From contig NZ_JBGTYM010000003.1 in NCBI RefSeq assembly GCF_044142105.1, positions 310,001-374,000 of the forward strand: 64,000 nucleotides of DNA, written 5' to 3'. The notes beneath the pieces are model-generated. The model had not been told where the DNA came from, did no database searches, and saw only the letters and a list, made by a program, of their open reading frames with translations. Made by a program: the position numbers and the translations under genes. Shown here piece by piece: positions 34,818-44,335 of the stretch. Numbering within the stretch: position 1 is the stretch's first letter; each line of letters begins with the position of its first letter. This DNA is from Pseudogemmobacter sp044142105. GTDB lineage: Bacteria > Pseudomonadota > Alphaproteobacteria > Rhodobacterales > Rhodobacteraceae.

Positions 34818-35639
34818 ATGAGGGCCTACGCGCTTGCGGTATACCTGTTCCTCTACGTCCCCATCGCGGTCATCGCGGTCTTCTCCTTCAACGCGGGCCG
34901 CCACGCCGCGCAATTGCAGGGCTTTTCCACGCAGTGGTACGGCAAGGCCCTGTCGAATCCCTTCGTGATGGAGGCGCTGCAGACCAGCGCCACCGTCGCC
35001 TTCGCCTCGGCCACCTTGGCCACCATAGCGGGCACCCTGGCCGCCCTTGCGCTGCAGGGCGTCTCTGGGCGGCCAAGGCTGATCTTCGACGCCCTGCTTT
35101 ACATCGCCGTCATGGTGCCCGGCATCGTCATCGGCATCGCCACCCTGATCGCGCTCGTCACCCTGTTCGACTGGATCAACCCGGCCATCGCCGCGCTCTG
35201 GCCCCTAGCCGAAGCCGCTCCGCAGTTGCATCTCGGCAAGGGCTCACTGATCGCCGCGCATGGGCTTTTTGCCATGGCGCTGGTGGTCATCATCGTCCGA
35301 GCGCGCGTGGCCGGCATGGATCGCAGCTTGATCGAGGCCTCGGCCGATCTTGGCGCCACGCCATGGGGCACCTTCCGGCAAGTGACCCTGCCGCAGATCT
35401 TCCCGGCGATCCTTGCCGGGTTCCTCCTTTCCTTCACCTTCAGCTTCGATGACTTCATCATCGCCTTCTTCGTCGCGGGATCGGAAACCACCTTGCCGAT
35501 CTACGTCTTCTCCTCGATCCGACGCGGCGTGACGCCCGAGATCAATGCCATCGGCACGATGGTCCTGGCAGTCTCGCTCCTGATCCTCGTCGTAGCGCAA
35601 TCGATCCTGCATCGCGGCCGCAGCCGGAAAGCAAGCTAA
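34818..35639 (+). CDS. ABC transporter permease (PotC-like, second system)
   Basis: A 273-aa permease with EAA loop LIEASADLGATPWGTFRQVT. The starting ATG is 7 bp after the PotB-like gene. The final helix is followed by a short basic tail (HRGRSRKAS). Together with the upstream permease it forms the transmembrane channel. Confidence 0.92.
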   Translation: MRAYALAVYLFLYVPIAVIAVFSFNAGRHAAQLQGFSTQWYGKALSNPFVMEALQTSATVAFASATLATIAGTLAALALQGVSGRPRLIFDALLYIAVMVPGIVIGIATLIALVTLFDWINPAIAALWPLAEAAPQLHLGKGSLIAAHGLFAMALVVIIVRARVAGMDRSLIEASADLGATPWGTFRQVTLPQIFPAILAGFLLSFTFSFDDFIIAFFVAGSETTLPIYVFSSIRRGVTPEINAIGTMVLAVSLLILVVAQSILHRGRSRKAS

Positions 35640-35642
35640 GCC

Positions 35643-36413
35643 ATGAAGGACGGGACGCTTCTCAAGGATCACGTGGCCTTCCTGACCGGGGCAGGCGCCG
35701 GCATCGGCCGGGCGGGGGCGCTGGCGCTTGCCAGGAACGGGGCAGAAGTGGTGGTAACCGACCTCGATCCTGCCCGCGCCAATGCCGTCGCCGATGCGAT
35801 CATTGCAGCCGGAGGGCGAGCCCATGCCCAGGGCCTTGACGTGACCCGCGACGCCGAGCTGGAAGCCGCTATCACGGCCACCCATCGCCGCTTCGGTCGG
35901 CTGGACATCCTGCATTCCCATGCCGGCATCCAGATTCCCGGCAGCCTGGAGGAAGTCACCCCTGACGAAATGGACCACTCGTGGCGGCTGAACGTCCGGT
36001 CGCATTTCACCGCCGCCCGCGCCGCCATGGCGGTGATGAAGCCGCAGCGAACCGGGTCGATCATCATCACCGCCTCCAACTCCGGGGTCCAGTATGACCG
36101 CGAGATGATCGCCTATTGCACGACCAAGCACGCCGTCATCGCCATGGTCCGCCAGATCGCCGTCGACTATGCCCGCCATGGCATCCGCTGCAACGCGCTC
36201 TGCCCCGGTTTCGTGGACACGGTGTTCAACGCCGGATTCGAAAGCCAGATGGGCGGGCGGGCGGCGCTTGAAAGCTACGTCGCCGACACGATCCCGATGG
36301 GGCGCTGGGGCACCCCGGAAGAGATTGCCGAAAGCATCGTCTACCTCGCTTCGGACCGCTCATCCTTCATGACCGGCCATGCCCTTGTGATCGACGGCGC
36401 GGAATCGCTCTAG
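35643..36413 (+). CDS. Short-chain dehydrogenase/reductase (SDR) family enzyme
   Basis: A 256-aa classical SDR. NAD(P) motif TGAGAGIGRAGALAL is near residue 16. Asp in VVTDLDPARA at the end of strand 2 suggests NAD preference. The active site is Ser in ITASNSGVQYD and Tyr-x3-Lys in AYCTTKHAV. The terminal SSFMTGHALVIDGAESL is typical. It follows the PotC-like gene by 3 bp, so it probably oxidises an alcohol group of the imported compound or its product. Substrate unknown. Confidence 0.9.
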   Translation: MKDGTLLKDHVAFLTGAGAGIGRAGALALARNGAEVVVTDLDPARANAVADAIIAAGGRAHAQGLDVTRDAELEAAITATHRRFGRLDILHSHAGIQIPGSLEEVTPDEMDHSWRLNVRSHFTAARAAMAVMKPQRTGSIIITASNSGVQYDREMIAYCTTKHAVIAMVRQIAVDYARHGIRCNALCPGFVDTVFNAGFESQMGGRAALESYVADTIPMGRWGTPEEIAESIVYLASDRSSFMTGHALVIDGAESL

Positions 36414-36574
36414 GCGCGTGCCGGTCAGTCGCCGGACATCACGATCACGCGCGGGGTCTTGGTTTCACAGGCCTCGGTAGGTTTTGTCGCAAAGCTCTGC
36501 GTTGAGCGGCAGCAGTCGTAGATTTTGGCGTGTTCTGCCGCCTGCGCTGCAAACCGGGCGAAGGACTGAGGTGA

Positions 36575-37231
36575 TCAGCCTTGACCGGCCTCCGCCATCA
36601 TCTTCAGCCGCACCCTGTAGCCTGACAGTATGTGCTGACGCGCCGCCCGCTCCGCGCGGTCACCGTCGCCGTCGGCGATGGCGCCCACGATTTCCTCATG
36701 TTCTTTCTGAGCAGCTTCGACACGTTCGGCACTTGCATAGGTCGAGCCGGAAAGCAGGCTCAGATGCACCCGAAGATTGCCAAGAGCTTCGATCATGAAC
36801 TTGTTGTGCGACGCCTGCACGATCAGCCGATGAAGCATCTTATTGCGCTCGAGCAGTTTGACCGGGTCGCGCAATCCCTTGTCGGCCTCGACCATGTCGC
36901 GCAGAAGCCCAACCTCGGCGCGTGACGCATGTTCTGCGGCAAGGCGGGTCGCCATGCCTTCCAGCCCTTCGCGGACCGAGAAGAGCTGGCGCAATTGATC
37001 ATAGCTCATATGGGCGACGATCAACCCACGCTGCGGGCCATGTTCGGCCAAGCCCATGGCATGCAGCCGGTGCAGCGCCTCACGCACCGGCGTGCGGCTG
37101 ATGCCAAGCCGCTGTGCAAGCTCCACCTCGGTCAGTCGGCTGCCCGGGCGCAATTCACCCTGCTCGATGAGCGTCATGATGTGGTCCAGCGGGCTGCGCT
37201 TGGCTTCGTCGGGTTCGATCTCGCGCTTCAT
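36575..37231 (-). CDS. GntR-family regulator, FCD type
   Basis: A 218-aa regulator. The HTH region ELAQRLGISRTPVREALHRL is followed by an all-helical FCD ligand-binding domain (for example NKMLHRLIVQASHNKFMIEA). ATG 37231 gives the usual spacing to the HTH. An ATG at 37297 would coincide with a palindromic operator and is less likely. An identical 14-bp operator candidate stands before this gene and in the PLP-lyase/aapJ divergent promoter. This gene product is the best candidate to bind both. Confidence 0.9.
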   Translation of the reverse strand: MKREIEPDEAKRSPLDHIMTLIEQGELRPGSRLTEVELAQRLGISRTPVREALHRLHAMGLAEHGPQRGLIVAHMSYDQLRQLFSVREGLEGMATRLAAEHASRAEVGLLRDMVEADKGLRDPVKLLERNKMLHRLIVQASHNKFMIEALGNLRVHLSLLSGSTYASAERVEAAQKEHEEIVGAIADGDGDRAERAARQHILSGYRVRLKMMAEAGQG

Positions 37232-37296
37232 GCCTATGCCTGCCCTTCGCGTCGCTGCCCCGCCAGTTAACAGCTTTGAGGCATGTGGTTGAGTCA

Positions 37297-37310
37297 TGTA
37301 TACAAATGTT
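37297..37310 (+). promoter_or_regulatory. GntR operator candidate, copy 1
   Basis: TGTATACAAATGTT, 66 bp upstream of the GntR start. TGTATACA is a palindrome typical of FCD-GntR sites. The same 14 bases occur inverted at 38572-38585. Confidence 0.6.
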
Positions 37311-37359
37311 CTGCCTTTCGCGCCAGACGCTTGCACTGCCGGTCCTGCTATGCCCGGCA

Positions 37360-38526
37360 CTAGCCGTTGAGGCGATCAAGACCGCGGCGCAATTCATTGA
37401 TCAGGTCGTCCGCGTTCTCAAGCCCGACATGGATGCGCACGGTTTGCCCCCCAGGCGCCCATTGTGTGGCGCTGCGGTAGACCGACGGGTTCGATGGAAC
37501 CAGAAGGCTTTCAAAGCCACCCCAGCTTGAACCCATGCCGAAGAGGCGCAAACCGTCGAACATCCGGGCAAGGGCTACGCGATCAGTCTCTCGTATCACA
37601 AAGCCGAAAAGCCCGGAGGCCCCGGTGAAGTGTTTCGCCCATAGCGCGTGGCCGGGGTCACTCGGCAGGCCGGGATGCATGACCCGCATCACCTCGGGTT
37701 GCTGCACCAGCCAGTTCGCCACCTTGAGGCCGCTGGCTTGATGTTGCGCCATCCGCACCGCCAGGGTGCGCAGGCCGCGCAGCGCCAGATAGGCATCATC
37801 GCCGCCGATGCAGACGCCGAAGCGCAGATAGGTATCGCGCAGGCGGTCATAGACGCCGTCGCGGCAGGCGATGGTGCCAAGCATCAGATCGGAATGGCCG
37901 GAAATGTATTTCGTTCCTGCCTGGACCGAGATGTCGGCGCCCTGTATCAGCGGTTGGCAGAAATAACCACCGCTCCAGGTGTTGTCGATTGCGGTGGCGA
38001 TGCCATGCTTGCGGGCGACCTCGCAGATGGAAGTCACATCCTGAATCTCAAAAGTCTGCGAGCCGGGGGATTCCATCCAGATCAGCCGGGTTTCCGGCCG
38101 GATCAGGCTTTCGATCCCGGCACCGATCACTGGATCGTAGTAGGTGGTCTCCACCCCGAATTTCTTCAACGTGAATTCACAAAACTTGCGCGCCGGACCG
38201 TAGGCATTGTCGGTCATCAGGATATGCGCGCCCGGTTCGGCGAAACTCATCAAGATGGTGCTGATTGCATTGACGCCCGAGGGCGACACCAGCGCGCGGT
38301 CGGCCTGCTCCAGTTCACAAATGGCATCTTCCAGCGCATGCGTCGTCGGCGTACCGCGGCGGGCGTAGCGCAGCTTTGCCCCCTCTTTGGCATCAAGGGC
38401 GGCAAGATTCGGGAAAAGGATTGTCGACGCGCGGTAGACCGGCGTGTTCACGGCCCCGGAATGATCCGCCGGAGAGCGGCCGGCATGGGCCAGCCTCGTG
38501 TCAAATCCCAGATTTTCTTCGCTCAT
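37360..38526 (-). CDS. Cystathionine beta-lyase / gamma-synthase family PLP enzyme
   Basis: A 388-aa fold-type I PLP enzyme of the Cys/Met metabolism family. The PLP lysine lies in SVQAGTKYISGHSDLMLG. RYARRGTPTTHALEDAICEL (residues ~54-73) and the aromatic-stacking Tyr in DNAYGPARKFCEF follow MetC rather than MetB patterns (recalled resemblance). Expected chemistry is beta- or gamma-elimination of a thioether amino acid. ATG 38526 is preferred over GTG 38535 because AAGGTG is better spaced to it. Divergent from the amino-acid ABC operon and sharing its promoter region, so cleavage of an imported thioether amino acid is a sensible inference. Confidence 0.88.
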   Translation of the reverse strand: MSEENLGFDTRLAHAGRSPADHSGAVNTPVYRASTILFPNLAALDAKEGAKLRYARRGTPTTHALEDAICELEQADRALVSPSGVNAISTILMSFAEPGAHILMTDNAYGPARKFCEFTLKKFGVETTYYDPVIGAGIESLIRPETRLIWMESPGSQTFEIQDVTSICEVARKHGIATAIDNTWSGGYFCQPLIQGADISVQAGTKYISGHSDLMLGTIACRDGVYDRLRDTYLRFGVCIGGDDAYLALRGLRTLAVRMAQHQASGLKVANWLVQQPEVMRVMHPGLPSDPGHALWAKHFTGASGLFGFVIRETDRVALARMFDGLRLFGMGSSWGGFESLLVPSNPSVYRSATQWAPGGQTVRIHVGLENADDLINELRRGLDRLNG

Positions 38527-38571
38527 TCCCGGCACCTTCGTTCGATCAGTTCACTGTTGCATGCATCGCAA

Positions 38572-38585
38572 AACATTTGTATACA
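38572..38585 (-). promoter_or_regulatory. GntR operator candidate, copy 2
   Basis: The minus strand reads TGTATACAAATGTT, identical to the site at 37297-37310. It lies in the 117-bp gap between the divergent PLP lyase and aapJ genes, so one regulator could control both. Confidence 0.6.
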
Positions 38586-38643
38586 GTGAAGCAAGGGGCG
38601 TCAACCTGATCATTGGAACAGCCCCGCAACAGGAGGGAAGACG

Positions 38644-39684
38644 ATGAAAGAAGCGAAGCTGACCCGGCTTGCCGCAGCTGCGACTATGGCTCTTGCGGCG
38701 ACTGGCGCGACCATGGCGCAAGCGGAATCGGGCGATACACTGGCAGCCGTGAAGGCGCGGGGCGAGCTGCTGTGCGGGGTTCACCCGGCGCGTCACGGCT
38801 TTGCCGCGCCTGACAGTCAGGGCAACTGGAGCGGCTTCGAGGTCGATTTCTGCCACGCCATTGCGGCGGCCGTCTTTGGCGATGCCACGAAGGTGCGCTT
38901 CGTCGCGCTGTCATCGCAACAGCGCTTTCCGGCCATCCAGTCGGGCGAGGTGGATGTTCTGGCCCGCAACGTCACCGCCACGCTCAGCCGCGACACGGCG
39001 CTGGGGCTGAATTTCGCGCCCCCGATCTTTTACACCGGCACCGGCTTTCTGGTCCGCAAGGCCGATGGCATCGCGAAGATCGAGGATCTGGACGGCGCGG
39101 CGATCTGCATGGCGCCCGGCTCGACCACCGAGCGCAATGTGGCGCAGATCTTCGCCGCCCGCAGCATGACCTACACGCCGGTCGTGATCGAGAACAACAA
39201 GCAACTGGTCGACGCCTATGTGACCGGACGTTGCGATGCGCTGACCAAGGACAAGGCCGCCCTGCCGGGCGTGGCAGCCTTTGACACCGAAAATCCCGCC
39301 GACCACATGATCCTGCCCGGCATCTACTCGAAAGAACCGCTGGCCATGGCGGTGCGGCAGGGCGACGACCAGTGGTACGATCTGGTGAAATGGGTTACCT
39401 TCGCCACTTTCAACGCCGAGGAACTGGGCGTGAACCAGGCCAATGTCGACGAGATGAAGGCCTCGGACGACCCGGATATCCAGACGCTTCTGGGCGTGAT
39501 CGGCGACAACGGCACCAAACTGGGTGTCGACAACACCTGGGCCTATGCGATCGTCAAGCAGGTGGGGAACTACGAAGATATCTACATGCGCCATTTCGGC
39601 CCGGAAAGCCCGGTGGCGCTGGACCGGGATCTGAACGCCCTCTGGACCGAAGGCGGGCTGCTCTACGGCTTCCCGATGCAGTAG
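38644..39684 (+). CDS. aapJ: General L-amino-acid ABC transporter substrate-binding protein (AapJ-like)
   Basis: A 346-aa periplasmic protein with a Sec leader (LTRLAAAATMALAATGATMAQ). Mature region: LLCGVHPARHGFAAPDSQG, FEVDFCHAIAAAVFGDATKV and the family-typical NVTATLSRDTALGLNFAPP. It matches the AapJ group of broad-range L-amino-acid binding proteins. The usual C-terminal DRDLNALWTEGGLLYGFPMQ is intact. GGAGGGAAGACG precedes the ATG. First gene of a long operon running through aapQMP, three MmgE/PrpD genes and a GST. Confidence 0.93.
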   Translation: MKEAKLTRLAAAATMALAATGATMAQAESGDTLAAVKARGELLCGVHPARHGFAAPDSQGNWSGFEVDFCHAIAAAVFGDATKVRFVALSSQQRFPAIQSGEVDVLARNVTATLSRDTALGLNFAPPIFYTGTGFLVRKADGIAKIEDLDGAAICMAPGSTTERNVAQIFAARSMTYTPVVIENNKQLVDAYVTGRCDALTKDKAALPGVAAFDTENPADHMILPGIYSKEPLAMAVRQGDDQWYDLVKWVTFATFNAEELGVNQANVDEMKASDDPDIQTLLGVIGDNGTKLGVDNTWAYAIVKQVGNYEDIYMRHFGPESPVALDRDLNALWTEGGLLYGFPMQ

Positions 39685-39705
39685 GTTTGGCAAACATCTG
39701 AAACG

Positions 39706-39739
39706 ACCCTCCGCACCGGACCAGCCGCCTGCGGAGGGT
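39706..39739 (+). terminator. Intercistronic hairpin between aapJ and aapQ
   Basis: Perfect 9-bp stem (39706-39714 with 39731-39739) and a 16-nt loop, without a T-tract. Likely favours excess binding protein over permease. Confidence 0.6.
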
Positions 39740-39770
39740 TAGCCGACACTGCCATCGCCGGGATTCCGAC

Positions 39771-40967
39771 ATGACCGATGCCACTGCGGGCCGCAGCGCA
39801 AAGCCGCCGAAGCGCCCCCTTAAAGATATCCTCTACAGCGAAGGCTTCCGCACCGTGATCTATCAGATCGCGCTGGCAGCGGCCGTCGCGCTTCTGGGCC
39901 TCTATCTATATCAGAACGTGGTCGAGAACCTGAGCCGGCAGAACATCGCCACCGGCTTCGGCTTTCTGAAGGAAGTCTCGCAATTCGAGATCGGCGAGAC
40001 GCTGATCGGCTATTCCTCGCGCGATACCTATGGCCGGGCGCTGATGGTCGGGCTGATGAACACGCTGTCGGTTTCCGCAGCGGGCATCGTGCTGGCCACG
40101 GTGATCGGCTTTGCGGTCGGCATCATGCGGGTGTCCAGCAACTGGCTTCTGCAGCGGATCGCGCTGACCTATGTGGAAATCGTCCGCAACATTCCGGTGA
40201 TCCTGCAGGTGATCTTCTGGGCCGCGGTGATCCGCAACCTTCCCGCCCCGCGTCAGGCGCTGGACCTTTGGGGTCTGGGCTTCCTGTCGAACCGCGGGCT
40301 GACCTTCCTGATGCCGGTCGCCGATCCGGCGCATGCCTGGATGCTGGCCGCGCTGGCGATCGGGATCGTGGCGGCGGTGATCGCGGCCCGTCTGGCGCGC
40401 CGCCACCGCGAGGCGACCGGGCGCTATATCGACATGCTCTGGCCCTCGGTCGGGCTGATCCTGGGTCTGCCGCTGCTGACCTGGCTGGGCTTCGGCGCCC
40501 CGCATGAGCTGAGCTTTCCCGAACGCCAGGGCTTCAACTTCGCCGGCGGCGCAACGATCAGCCCGGAATTCGTGGCGCTGATGGCGGGGATTGCGCTGTA
40601 TTCCTCGGGCTTCATCGCCGAAATCGTGCGGGCCGGCATTCAGGCCACCCCGCGCGGTCAGGTCGAGGCCGCCCGGTCCATCGCGCTGCGGCCGCGCTTC
40701 ATCCTGCGCTATGTCGTTCTGCCCCAGGCGCTGCGGGTGATCGTGCCGCCACTGACCAGCCAATATGTCAGCCTGATCAAGAACAGCTCGATCGCCGTCG
40801 TTATCGGCTACCCGGATCTGGTGAACATCGGCAACACGGTGATGAACCAGACCGGCCAGGCGGTCGAGGCCATTGCGGTGATGATGGTCGTCTATCTGAT
40901 CGTCAGCCTCGTCACCTCGATCGCGATGAATTTCTACAACCGCCTCGTCGCGATCAAGGAGCGCTGA
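39771..40967 (+). CDS. aapQ: Amino-acid ABC transporter permease (AapQ-like)
   Basis: A 398-aa His/Glu/Gln-type permease, longer than average as AapQ proteins are. An N-terminal cytoplasmic stretch (about 30 residues, basic, Pro-rich) precedes helix 1. A long periplasmic insertion precedes the conserved core. EAA loop: GQVEAARSIALRPRFILRYV. Works with AapM and AapP. 86 bp downstream of aapJ. Confidence 0.93.
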   Translation: MTDATAGRSAKPPKRPLKDILYSEGFRTVIYQIALAAAVALLGLYLYQNVVENLSRQNIATGFGFLKEVSQFEIGETLIGYSSRDTYGRALMVGLMNTLSVSAAGIVLATVIGFAVGIMRVSSNWLLQRIALTYVEIVRNIPVILQVIFWAAVIRNLPAPRQALDLWGLGFLSNRGLTFLMPVADPAHAWMLAALAIGIVAAVIAARLARRHREATGRYIDMLWPSVGLILGLPLLTWLGFGAPHELSFPERQGFNFAGGATISPEFVALMAGIALYSSGFIAEIVRAGIQATPRGQVEAARSIALRPRFILRYVVLPQALRVIVPPLTSQYVSLIKNSSIAVVIGYPDLVNIGNTVMNQTGQAVEAIAVMMVVYLIVSLVTSIAMNFYNRLVAIKER

Positions 40968-40970
40968 GAC

Positions 40971-42077
40971 ATGGCCCTTGCAACAACAGAAGCTGCGGCG
41001 CCGGTCAGTGCCTATGATCCGAACGCCCGGTTCTCCGCCGGGCTGTGGCTGAAGACCAACCTCTTCAGCTCGATCTGGCAGACGCTGCTGACGCTGGCCG
41101 TCGCGGCGGTGGTGATCCGCGTGCTGTGGTTCGTGCTGGATTGGGGCGTCGTGAACGCCGTCTTCTACACCACCGACCCCGAGCTCTGCCGCGCCGCCAC
41201 CGGCGCTTGCTGGGCGGTGATCGTGGAAAAGCACCGGCCGATGCTGTTCGGGCTTTATCCTTACGAGGAACACTGGCGGCTGGTGCTGATGATGGTGATC
41301 TATCTTGCCACCGTCGTCCTGTCGCTCTGGCCGCGCTGCTGGAACCTGCGCTTCCTGGTGCCGCTGTGGATCTTTGCCGTCGTCTCGATTGGGGTGCTGA
41401 TGTTTGGCGGCGTCTTAGGTCTGCGCTTCGTGCCGACCTCGGAATGGGGCGGGCTGCCGCTGACCATGCTGCTCTTCACCGGAACGGTGCTGATCGGGAT
41501 GCCCATCGCAGTGCTTCTGGCCCTGGGCCGGCGCGCGCCGTTGCCGGTCGCCCGGGGCGTTTCGGTTGTGTTCATTGAATCGCTGCGCGGCGTGCCGCTG
41601 ATCACCATCCTTTTCGTCGCGGTGAACGTCTTTCCGCTGTTCCTGCCCGCCGGCGTCGAGGTGAACAAGCTGCTGCGCATCACCGTGGGGATCGCGATCT
41701 TCTTCGCCTGCTATCAGGCCGAGGTGATCCGCGGCGGTCTTCAGGCCATCCCGCGTGGGCAATACGAGGCCGCAACCTCGCTGAGCCTGACCTATTGGCA
41801 GACGACCACCCGTATCATCCTGCCCCAAGCCCTGCGCATCAGCCTGCCCGCGATCACCAACCACATCATCGCGGCGATGAAGAACACCTCTTTCGTGATC
41901 ATCATCGGCCTGTTCGACATCCTGACCGCGACCACCGCCGTGATGCAGGACCCGCTTTGGCGCAAGTTCTATGTCGAGGCCTATCTCTTCGTCGCCGCTG
42001 TCTACCTCTTCTTCGGCTATGCCCTCTCGCGTTACGCGCGGCAGGTGGAGAAGTGGATCGCTGCGGGCCGCATCTAG
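40971..42077 (+). CDS. aapM: Amino-acid ABC transporter permease (AapM-like)
   Basis: A 368-aa permease starting 3 bp after aapQ. The N-terminal half has several extra helices typical of AapM. The core carries the EAA loop GQYEAATSLSLTYWQTTTRI followed by ILPQALRISLPAITNHI. It pairs with AapQ in the membrane. Confidence 0.93.
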   Translation: MALATTEAAAPVSAYDPNARFSAGLWLKTNLFSSIWQTLLTLAVAAVVIRVLWFVLDWGVVNAVFYTTDPELCRAATGACWAVIVEKHRPMLFGLYPYEEHWRLVLMMVIYLATVVLSLWPRCWNLRFLVPLWIFAVVSIGVLMFGGVLGLRFVPTSEWGGLPLTMLLFTGTVLIGMPIAVLLALGRRAPLPVARGVSVVFIESLRGVPLITILFVAVNVFPLFLPAGVEVNKLLRITVGIAIFFACYQAEVIRGGLQAIPRGQYEAATSLSLTYWQTTTRIILPQALRISLPAITNHIIAAMKNTSFVIIIGLFDILTATTAVMQDPLWRKFYVEAYLFVAAVYLFFGYALSRYARQVEKWIAAGRI

Positions 42078-42098
42078 CGCCCCTTCCCGGAGTTTCCC

Positions 42099-42875
<777 letters not shown>

Positions 42876-42882
42876 TGCCGCG

Positions 42883-42903
42883 CCCCCGGTCGAAAGCCGG
42901 GGG
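42883..42903 (+). terminator. Intercistronic hairpin between aapP and the first MmgE/PrpD gene
   Basis: A 7-bp GC stem (42883-42889 with 42897-42903) with loop TCGAAAG. No T-run follows, and the next gene starts 25 bp later, so it may only attenuate read-through into the enzyme genes. Confidence 0.45.
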
Positions 42904-42927
42904 CCGCGCCTTGAAGGAGCTTCCCGC

Positions 42928-44331
42928 GTGACGTCTCTGACGCCCGAACTTGCGGCCCGCGCCGCAGGCCTTTCTCTTGGCGATCTTGATCCCGCCGTGC
43001 GGCACTGGGCCAGCCGCGCCCTTGCCGATACCGTCGCCTGCGCGATCGCCGGCGCTTCGGAGGCGGTGGTGGGTCAGGTGCAGGCCGTGCTGCCGATGGC
43101 CCCGGGCCCTGCGGCGCTGATCGGTCAGCCGGGGCAGGCGCATGTGCTGGATGCGGCGCAGGTCAACGGCATCGCGGCGCATGCGCTGGATTTCGACGAT
43201 TGCAATCTGGAAATGGACGGTCACCCGTCCGTGTCAATCGTGCCGGCGCTTCTGGCGCTGGCCGACCGGCAGGATGTCAGCGGCGCCGATCTTCTGACCG
43301 CCTATGTCGCGGGGGTCGAGGCGGAAATCCGCATCGCGCGGCTGTCGAACCCCGCCCATGCCGATCGCGGCTGGCATCCGACCGTAACCTTCGGCGTTCT
43401 GGGCGCGGCCGTCGCCTGCGGGCGCCTGCTGAACCTGCAGGCGCCGCAAATGGCGGTGGCGATTGGCATTGCCGCGTCTTGTGCCGCAGGGCTGCGGGCC
43501 AATTCCGGCACGATGACCAAGCCGCTGCATGCGGGGCAGGCCAATCGCAACGGGCTGCAGGCGGCCTTGCTGGCGCAGGCGGGCTTCACCGCCAATCCGG
43601 CGGCGCTTGAACACAAGTTCGGCTATATGGCCGCCTTCAACGGCAGCGTGCCCGCTGATCTGTCGCCGGCGCTGGACGGCTGGGGGCAAGATTATGCGCT
43701 GCTGGCGCCGGGGATCGCGATCAAGCAATATCCCTGCTGCGCCTTCATCCATTGCGCCATCGACGCCGCCGCGGCGCTGCGCGACGATATCGACGGGGCC
43801 GAGATCGCCGCGGTCGAGGTGGCCCTGCATCCCCGCCGGCTAAAGAACATCGACCGGCCGCAGCCGCGCGACGGGCTGGATGCGAAATTCTCGACCCAGT
43901 ATCTGACCGCGCGGGCCCTGCTGGCCGGCCGCGTCGGCTTTGCCGATTTCGAGCCGCCCTTGCTGGACGATGCCGCGACCAAGGCGCTGGCGGCGCGGGT
44001 GCGGCTGAGCGCGCATGACGCGGAGGATCTGTCCTTGGGCCATGTGACCGTGACCCTGGCCGATGGCCGCCGGCTGAAGGCCAGCGCCAGCGTCGCCATG
44101 GGCCGCGGCCCCGCCAACCCGATGACCGAAGCGCAGTTCCGCGCCAAGTTCGACGATTGCACCCGCGCCGTGCTGCCCCCCGCAAAGGCCGATGCGCTGC
44201 ATGCGGGCCTGTCCGCGCTGGCCGACCAGCGCTCGACCCGGGCGCTGACCGCGCTGATGCAGCCCGCTTCTCTTACCTCTCCCCGCCCCGAATCCGACCG
44301 CGCCGCCCCGGGCGCGCAGCACGAAAGGTGA
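42928..44331 (+). CDS. MmgE/PrpD family protein, paralogue 1
   Basis: A 467-aa protein of the 2-methylcitrate dehydratase/IDS-epimerase superfamily. Landmarks: GIAAHALDFDDCNLEMDGHP, the helix motif DRGWHPTVTFGVLGAAVA, SGTMTKPLHAGQANRNG, and KQYPCCAFIHCAIDA. Members catalyse dehydration, decarboxylation (aconitate) or epimerisation (iminodisuccinate). Start is GTG 42928 with AAGGAG upstream. The C-terminal ~40 residues are longer and more disordered than in the next two copies. First of three adjacent paralogues. The residues differ enough that they are probably not functionally identical. Confidence 0.88.
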   Translation: MTSLTPELAARAAGLSLGDLDPAVRHWASRALADTVACAIAGASEAVVGQVQAVLPMAPGPAALIGQPGQAHVLDAAQVNGIAAHALDFDDCNLEMDGHPSVSIVPALLALADRQDVSGADLLTAYVAGVEAEIRIARLSNPAHADRGWHPTVTFGVLGAAVACGRLLNLQAPQMAVAIGIAASCAAGLRANSGTMTKPLHAGQANRNGLQAALLAQAGFTANPAALEHKFGYMAAFNGSVPADLSPALDGWGQDYALLAPGIAIKQYPCCAFIHCAIDAAAALRDDIDGAEIAAVEVALHPRRLKNIDRPQPRDGLDAKFSTQYLTARALLAGRVGFADFEPPLLDDAATKALAARVRLSAHDAEDLSLGHVTVTLADGRRLKASASVAMGRGPANPMTEAQFRAKFDDCTRAVLPPAKADALHAGLSALADQRSTRALTALMQPASLTSPRPESDRAAPGAQHER

Positions 44332-44335
44332 TCCG

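Noticed and set aside
36490..36520. Sequence GGTTTTGTCGCAAAG resembling an IS6-type terminal repeat
   Set aside because: No second end or transposase is nearby; short chance similarity cannot be excluded.
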